A stretch of DNA of 64,000 nt from Euhalothece natronophila Z-M001 (GTDB taxonomy: Bacteria > Cyanobacteriota > Cyanobacteriia > Cyanobacteriales > Rubidibacteraceae), in the NCBI RefSeq assembly GCF_007904085.1, contig NZ_CP042326.1, positions 2,604,001 through 2,668,000 on the forward strand. Reading direction: 5' to 3'. A program made the position numbers and the translations under genes. Under the pieces are notes generated by a model. The model was not told where the DNA came from, ran no database searches, and was given only the letters and a program-made list of their open reading frames with translations. Numbering within the stretch: the stretch's first letter is position 1; each line of letters opens with the position of its first letter. Of this stretch, positions 59,182 through 64,000 are shown in pieces.

Positions 59182-60786
59182 CTATAACGGATTTTCTTCA
59201 GGAAGTTCTAACCGTAAAAATACAGGCTTAGCTTTTCCTAATAGTTGCAGGGGTGGCAAAATTCCCCAACATCTATGGGTTTGAAAAGATAGTTCTTGAT
59301 GAAAAGAGGTGGGGTTGTTGAAGTCAACATTAAACCCAATTTGTTGGTAAATTTGAGTACTTAAAGTGGGTGTGATGGGAGAGAGGAGATAGGCACTCAA
59401 ACGGATTGATTCTAATACAGTGTAGATGACTTCTTCCACCTGTTTTTGTTCCCCCTGTTTGTATAAACTCCAAGGGGCTTGTTCATCAATATACTTGTTA
59501 CTACGGCTGACAAGGTGGATAATTTCGCTACAAGCCTGACTAAAACTTAAGTTGTTATAGGCTAGGGTTACGCGATCGCTGAGATTTTCTCCAATTTGTT
59601 TAAGGGGATGATCCTCAGCAATATCTTCACCTTTCAGATTTGGGGTTTCATTGTTGCAGTATTTCTTTGCCATTTTCAGTGTCCGATTTAACAAGTTACC
59701 AAAGTCATTGGCTAAATCGGAATTTAGAACGTTGACAAAGCGAGTTTCGTTAAAGTCCCCATCTTGCCCAAATTCAATTTCTCGCAGAAAGTAATAGCGT
59801 ACAGCATCTGCCCCATAACGTTCCACAAGGGCAATCGGATCTAAGGTATTGCCTAAACTTTTTCCCATTTTGTGTCCATCTTTGGTGAGGAAGCCATGCC
59901 CAAACACTTTTTCTGGGGGAGTCACACCAGCAGACATCAACATCGCCGGCCAATAAACAGCATGAAAGCGCAGAATATCTTTTCCAATAAGATGGACATT
60001 AATGGGCCACCAACGGGAAAGGGCGTTTTCAAGGGTGGGTTCGTCATCAGGGTCAAGAAGGGCGGTAACATACCCTAAAAGGGCATCAAACCAGACGTAA
60101 ATAGTATGCTTGGGGTCCGGGGGAACTTCAATGCCCCAATCAAGATTCACACGAGAAATGGAGAAGTCTTGTAAGCCCTGTTGGACAAAGTTCAGCACTT
60201 CCTTGCGGCGGCTACTGGGCTGGATAAAGTCGGGATTCTTTTCATAAAGGGCTTCCAGTTGGGATTGATATTTGGAGAGACGGAAGAAATAATTCTCTTC
60301 ATCTCGCCATTCTGCTTTTTTATTGGTATGGATGGGACAGTAACCGCCATTGACCAATTCTCTTTCTTCTTTAAATTCTTCACAGGAAACACAGTACCAG
60401 CCTTGTTTTTGGGCTAAATAAATATCATTATTGTCCCAAACTCGTTGGAAAAATTCTTTCACAATCGCTTCATGACGTTCGGCGGTGGTACGACTAAAGC
60501 GATCATATTGAATATTGAGTTTTTGCCACAAAGTATCAAAGCTGGCGGCAATTTTATCGCACTGGGCTTGAGGAGAGAGTCCTTTTTCTTCAGCAGTACG
60601 CTGAATTTTTTGCCCGTGTTCGTCTGTTCCTGTAATCAGTAGGACAGCATTTTCTTCTAACCGCTTAAACCGCGCGATCGCGTCTGCTGCCATGGTTGTA
60701 TAAGCACTACCAATGTGCGGAACATCATTGACATAGTATAAAGGCGTGGTTAAAGCGAAGTTTTTTTGATGTTCTTTTACTTCCAT
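59182..60786 (-). CDS. metG: Methionyl-tRNA synthetase
   Basis: 534 residues. HIGH-like motif in LYYVNDVPHIGSAYTTMAAD, LITGTDEHGQKIQ, WYCVSCEEF...YCPIH knuckle, LIGKDILRFHAVYWPAML, and KMGKSLGNTLDP in place of KMSKS. The anticodon-binding helical domain follows (YIDEQAPWSLYKQ). There is no C-terminal tRNA-binding (Trbp111) extension, as in other cyanobacterial MetG of this length. It charges initiator and elongator tRNA-Met. Confidence 0.96.
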   Translation of the reverse strand: MEVKEHQKNFALTTPLYYVNDVPHIGSAYTTMAADAIARFKRLEENAVLLITGTDEHGQKIQRTAEEKGLSPQAQCDKIAASFDTLWQKLNIQYDRFSRTTAERHEAIVKEFFQRVWDNNDIYLAQKQGWYCVSCEEFKEERELVNGGYCPIHTNKKAEWRDEENYFFRLSKYQSQLEALYEKNPDFIQPSSRRKEVLNFVQQGLQDFSISRVNLDWGIEVPPDPKHTIYVWFDALLGYVTALLDPDDEPTLENALSRWWPINVHLIGKDILRFHAVYWPAMLMSAGVTPPEKVFGHGFLTKDGHKMGKSLGNTLDPIALVERYGADAVRYYFLREIEFGQDGDFNETRFVNVLNSDLANDFGNLLNRTLKMAKKYCNNETPNLKGEDIAEDHPLKQIGENLSDRVTLAYNNLSFSQACSEIIHLVSRSNKYIDEQAPWSLYKQGEQKQVEEVIYTVLESIRLSAYLLSPITPTLSTQIYQQIGFNVDFNNPTSFHQELSFQTHRCWGILPPLQLLGKAKPVFLRLELPEENPL

Positions 60787-61125
60787 ACAAATATTAAAAC
60801 TTTATTATATTCTTTTTTAGATCTAATTTATAATTTTTTAGATTTTTTTTATAATTAAGGTAATCATTTTTGGGATTGATGTTGTTCTCTATAATTTGTA
60901 ATTGCTACTATTTATCATGGTTATTACCTCTCCTTATGATGGTTTATTTCCAAAAATCAATGTTTAATAAAGTTATAACGAAAATTGAGAATTTATGGTT
61001 CTACTTTAAGAGATATTTCAGATAACGTCAATTCAAAAGGTGCAGGGAATAATTAAATAATTGCTTAAGATTGAAATAAAACGTTAAGATTTTTTAAGGT
61101 AGAGCTACTTTTCTCATCAAATGTA
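60787..61125. other. Divergent intergenic region, metG / acyltransferase
   Basis: 339 bp, very A/T-rich (runs such as TTTTTTAGATTTTTTTTATAATT). It holds two divergent promoters. No gene, repeat or recognisable operator was found. Confidence 0.5.
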
Positions 61126-61848
61126 ATGTCCGATCAACAACCCCTTAATCTATCTCGTGGGTTTCTGCAAGCCTTGGGAACAAAACTTTTTGTCTATTAT
61201 GAAAATCGCATCCCTGAGAAAGCAGCAGTGGTAGTGGTGAGTAATCATCGCAGCTTTATGGATCCGATGATGCTGATGGTGGGATTACATCATCCCCTGC
61301 GTACTGTCTGTCATCACTATATGGGAGAAGTACCAGTGTTAAGAGAAGCTGTGGAAATGTTGGGTTGTTTTCCCTTAGAAAACTCCTCACAACGAGGAAC
61401 AGCATTTTTACGCCGTAGCATTACCCTGTTACAGCAAAATAGCTGGCTTGCCATGTTTCCTGAAGGAGCAGATCCCATGGTAGATTTAACTGCACCGACA
61501 GAGATGAAACCCTTTCAAGAGGGATTTGCTCATTTACTTTTGCGGGCGAAAGTGCCTAATTTAGTGGTGTTACCGATCGCGATCGCCTCAGAAGAAGAAC
61601 AAGTGACTCAAACCATCCCCCTAAAACTTTTATACTGGTTTGACCCCTCTGAAACCCTATTTAATCAATGGTCATTACATCCCATGGTAGTCTATCAACG
61701 AGCGAATCTTCTCATCGGTCGTCCTTACTGGATCACTCCTAAACTCCAAGATCACTATCGTGGAAAACAAACCATAGAAGGCGTTTCTCACCTTACCGAT
61801 TATTGTCAAAAAGAAATTAAACACCTTTTACAAGCAGGGTGTTATTAG
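61126..61848 (+). CDS. Lysophospholipid/acyl acyltransferase (PlsC-like)
   Basis: 240 residues of the PlsC/LPLAT fold: VVVVSNHRSFMDPMMLM (NHxxxxD catalytic motif), ENSSQRGTAFLRRSI, and WLAMFPEGADPMVDL (block III, FPEG). It could acylate glycerolipids or another alcohol. The adjacent alpha/beta hydrolase gene, 10 bp downstream, recalls plant phytyl ester synthases, where a hydrolase and this type of acyltransferase are fused in one protein. Confidence 0.85.
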   Translation: MSDQQPLNLSRGFLQALGTKLFVYYENRIPEKAAVVVVSNHRSFMDPMMLMVGLHHPLRTVCHHYMGEVPVLREAVEMLGCFPLENSSQRGTAFLRRSITLLQQNSWLAMFPEGADPMVDLTAPTEMKPFQEGFAHLLLRAKVPNLVVLPIAIASEEEQVTQTIPLKLLYWFDPSETLFNQWSLHPMVVYQRANLLIGRPYWITPKLQDHYRGKQTIEGVSHLTDYCQKEIKHLLQAGCY

Positions 61849-61858
61849 TCTCATAATA

Positions 61859-62671
61859 ATGAATCAGCAAATTGACCCTTATTTTTTTACCCCAACTGTG
61901 TCTCATCCTGAGTATCCCCTCTTTGTCTTTCTACCAGGAATGGACGGAACAGGAGAACTGATCCACACCCAAACTGAAACCCTAGAAAGGTGTTTTGATC
62001 TGCGTTCTCTAGCTATTCCCCCTGCAAACAAAAGTAATTGGGATCAGCTAGCAACAGATGTCATTAACTTAGTACGACAAGAACAAGCGCAAAAGCCAAA
62101 CTTGCCCACTTATCTCTGTGGAGAATCGTTTGGTGGCTGTTTAGCATTAAGAGTGATTGAGAAAGCCCCAAACTTGTTTGATCGGATTATTCTAGTGAAT
62201 CCTGCTTCTTCCTTTCATCAACGCCCTTTTTTAGCCTGGGGGGCCGTAGGCACAGGTTTAATGCCAGAACCCCTTTATCGCTCTTCTACAGTGCTAATTT
62301 TGCCATTTTTAACCGCCATGGGACGTATTGAACCAGAGGATCGTCGGGCGTTGTTAAATGCGATGAAATCAGTGCCACCGCAGACAGTTCACTACCGAAT
62401 TTCTTTGCTAGATCAGTTTAGGGTTGATCCCAAACGATTAGAAGCCGTTACCAGTCCTGTTTTATTGCTAGCAGGGGCTTCTGATCGGATGTTACCGTCT
62501 CAACAGGAAGTGCAACGATTAAGCCATTTATTTCCAGCCTCACAAGTGGTAATTTTACCTAATAGCGGTCACACCTGCTTATTAGAACGGGAGAATCGCT
62601 TATGTGACATTCTAAAGGAGGCAAATTTCTTGGAAAAAGAAGCATTTGATCAATTTTGCGCCGCATCTTAG
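61859..62671 (+). CDS. Alpha/beta hydrolase
   Basis: 270 residues: oxyanion region LFVFLPGMDGTGELIHTQ, nucleophile elbow LCGESFGGCLALRV with the catalytic serine, the aspartate region VLLLAGASDRMLPS and the histidine in VVILPNSGHTCLLE. All members of the triad are present. Together with the acyltransferase it may make or cleave esters of phytol, diacylglycerol or carotenoids. The crtR gene follows 82 bp later on the same strand. Confidence 0.87.
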   Translation: MNQQIDPYFFTPTVSHPEYPLFVFLPGMDGTGELIHTQTETLERCFDLRSLAIPPANKSNWDQLATDVINLVRQEQAQKPNLPTYLCGESFGGCLALRVIEKAPNLFDRIILVNPASSFHQRPFLAWGAVGTGLMPEPLYRSSTVLILPFLTAMGRIEPEDRRALLNAMKSVPPQTVHYRISLLDQFRVDPKRLEAVTSPVLLLAGASDRMLPSQQEVQRLSHLFPASQVVILPNSGHTCLLERENRLCDILKEANFLEKEAFDQFCAAS

Positions 62672-62753
62672 CGGTTTTTTGCGACAATAAATAAAATGAG
62701 ATCATTTAATAAAAATTAATATCTAGATTTAAGGTAAAGGAGACGATAAAACA

Positions 62754-63644
62754 ATGGTGCAGATGCAACAGTCATTGAGAGTACCGAAAGATTATATTGA
62801 CCCTGATAGCGGTTGGAATATCAATGTCAGGATGTTTATGGCGGCTTGGGCAATGTTTATCTTGTCTCATTGCGGTTACTGGCTTTGGCATTGGCAAGGT
62901 TGGGTTTGTTTTTGTATTAATGTCTTGTGTTTGCATTTAGCAGGAACAGTTATCCATGACGCATCTCACCGCGCAGGGCATCGTAATCGGGCAATTAATA
63001 CCATTTTGGGACATGGTAGTGCCTTAATGTTGGGGTTTGTATTTCCTGTGTTTACTCGGGTTCATTTACAGCATCATGCTCATGTTAATGATCCCAAAAA
63101 TGATCCTGACCATTTTGTTTCTACAGGGGGGCCACTGTTTCTGATTCCCGTGCGATTTTTCTATCATGAGGTTTATTTCTTTAAGCGTCGGTTGTGGAAA
63201 AATTACGAGCTTTTAGAATGGTTTGTTAGTCGCTCCTTATTGGGATTAGTGATTTTTTTATCCCTGCAATATGGCTTTTTTAATTATGTGATTAATTATT
63301 GGTTATCCGCGGCGTTAGTGGTGGGTTGGATGTTAGGATTATTTTTTGACTACTTGCCTCATCGTCCCTTTCAAGAGCGCGATCGCTGGAAAAATGCCCG
63401 TGTCTATCCCAGTAAAATTCTCAATCTTCTCATCTGTGGGCAAAATTACCATTTAGTGCATCATCTTTGGCCCTCGATTCCTTGGTATAAATATCAACCT
63501 GCTTATTATCAAATGAAACCTTTATTGGATGCAAAAGAGTCTTATCAGTCGTTAGGATTGTTAGAAGGGAAGAAAGACTTTTTCGGCTTTATTTACGATA
63601 TTTTTCTCGGCATTCGCTTTCATAAAAAAGAAAATAAATCATAA
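62754..63644 (+). CDS. crtR: Beta-carotene hydroxylase CrtR
   Basis: 296 residues of the membrane fatty-acid-desaturase type hydroxylases: histidine boxes HDASH (in GTVIHDASHRAGH), HLQHHAH and YHLVHHLWPSIPWYKY, plus DYLPHRPF. Four membrane helices are likely. This is the cyanobacterial CrtR pattern, which adds 3-hydroxyl groups to beta-carotene giving zeaxanthin and also acts in myxoxanthophyll formation. GGAG precedes ATG at good spacing. The tldD gene starts 3 bp after its stop. Confidence 0.93.
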   Translation: MVQMQQSLRVPKDYIDPDSGWNINVRMFMAAWAMFILSHCGYWLWHWQGWVCFCINVLCLHLAGTVIHDASHRAGHRNRAINTILGHGSALMLGFVFPVFTRVHLQHHAHVNDPKNDPDHFVSTGGPLFLIPVRFFYHEVYFFKRRLWKNYELLEWFVSRSLLGLVIFLSLQYGFFNYVINYWLSAALVVGWMLGLFFDYLPHRPFQERDRWKNARVYPSKILNLLICGQNYHLVHHLWPSIPWYKYQPAYYQMKPLLDAKESYQSLGLLEGKKDFFGFIYDIFLGIRFHKKENKS

Positions 63645-63647
63645 CTT

Positions 63648-64000
63648 ATGAAATCCTATCGCAATCTACTCGCTGATTTAATTCAAAAATATCGCGATCG
63701 CGCTGACTTTTTACTCATTCGCTTAGAAGAATCAGAAAGCACTGACATCCTCCTTAGGGGGGATAAAATTGAAAATCTCAGTGAAGAAGTCAACATTGGC
63801 GGACAAGTACGAGCCTGTTATCGGGGGGGCTGGGGGTTTGCCAGTTTTAATCGCTTAGAAACCCTTTCTGAACGCATTGAAGACGCGATCGCGGCAGCTA
63901 GGCTAGTGGGAACCAAACAAACTTGTTTAGCCCCGATTCCCACCTTAGAAGGCACTTATTATCTCCCTCTCCCGGCAGGTGATCCCCGAGATATTCCCCT
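63648..64000 (+). CDS. tldD: TldD/PmbA family metallopeptidase, N-terminal part (cut by window end)
   Basis: The 117 codons visible read MKSYRNLLADLIQKYRDRADF, LLIRLEESESTDILLRGDK, ENLSEEVNIGGQVRACYRGGWGFASFNRLETLSERIEDAIAAARLV. This is the TldD/PmbA N-terminal domain. The zinc-binding HEAxGH motif would lie beyond the window. TldD/TldE complexes cleave modified peptides and process microcin and gyrase inhibitors. It is 3 bp from crtR, so probably cotranscribed. Confidence 0.9.
   Translation, partial: MKSYRNLLADLIQKYRDRADFLLIRLEESESTDILLRGDKIENLSEEVNIGGQVRACYRGGWGFASFNRLETLSERIEDAIAAARLVGTKQTCLAPIPTLEGTYYLPLPAGDPRDIP

Overview
This window is chromosomal DNA of a cyanobacterium, probably a unicellular one. 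It carries an orange carotenoid protein gene, Psb27, a CrtR-type carotenoid hydroxylase, a photosystem II high-light radical SAM protein, a DUF1830 protein and a DUF151/BFN protein. Copies of the palindrome GCGATCGC (HIP1) and close variants are scattered throughout. An Mrp-type Na+/H+ antiporter operon would suit a halotolerant lineage, but genus is not assigned. No rRNA, phage module or CRISPR array was seen.

Region 1 (1-17.4 kb) is accessory DNA. It starts with a transposase remnant overlapping a TPR-like gene, a 107-bp MITE and a tandem duplication of a choline/aminoglycoside kinase-like gene. Small toxin-antitoxin-type modules follow: RelE/ParE-like pairs, a deleted VapBC, DUF4258/DUF2283, UPF0175/DUF3368, BrnT/BrnA and YgiT/DUF4258. 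They are separated by arrays of a HIP1-cored repeat (GCGCGATCGGG plus a G/T-rich spacer) into which 25-27-bp hairpin elements have been inserted. Embedded here is a Russian-doll structure: a tnpB gene split in frame by a 5.1-kb group II intron, whose RT-maturase-HNH gene carries a 10-bp frameshifting duplication and is cut by an IS701-like element, with an IS630 element at that element's edge.

Region 2 (17.4-31.7 kb) is mostly core: PfpI/DJ-1, guaA, an active/inactive M16 peptidase pair, a TetR regulator, ribE, a DUF151 protein, an Fe-S aldo/keto reductase, rpiA, recF and a DUF2993 protein. It is interrupted by a second tnpB element with a divergent 48-residue ribbon-helix-helix gene. Orphan copies of that element's right end lie at about 17.2, 28.5, 31.8 and 54.3 kb.

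Region 3 (31.9-44.6 kb) holds tRNA-Gly(GCC), a LOG-family protein, trxA, a seven-gene Mrp operon (C-D-E-F-G-DUF4040-B order) behind a long structured leader, a NUDIX hydrolase, folK, DUF1830, the high-light radical SAM gene, a DICT/HD-type protein, a pentapeptide-repeat protein and a lipoprotein.

Region 4 (44.6-64 kb) holds a second MITE copy, a Uma2 protein, an ABC exporter, a CIRCE-controlled groEL divergent from an Rre1/Ycf29-like regulator, sfsA, psb27, a GHL10-type glycosidase, DUF2752 and TM2 proteins, and ocp. Directly after ocp come a group II intron 3' part and a third tnpB. Then follow an LptC-like lipoprotein, a NYN-domain gene, metG, and a likely operon of acyltransferase, alpha/beta hydrolase, crtR and tldD (cut by the window end).
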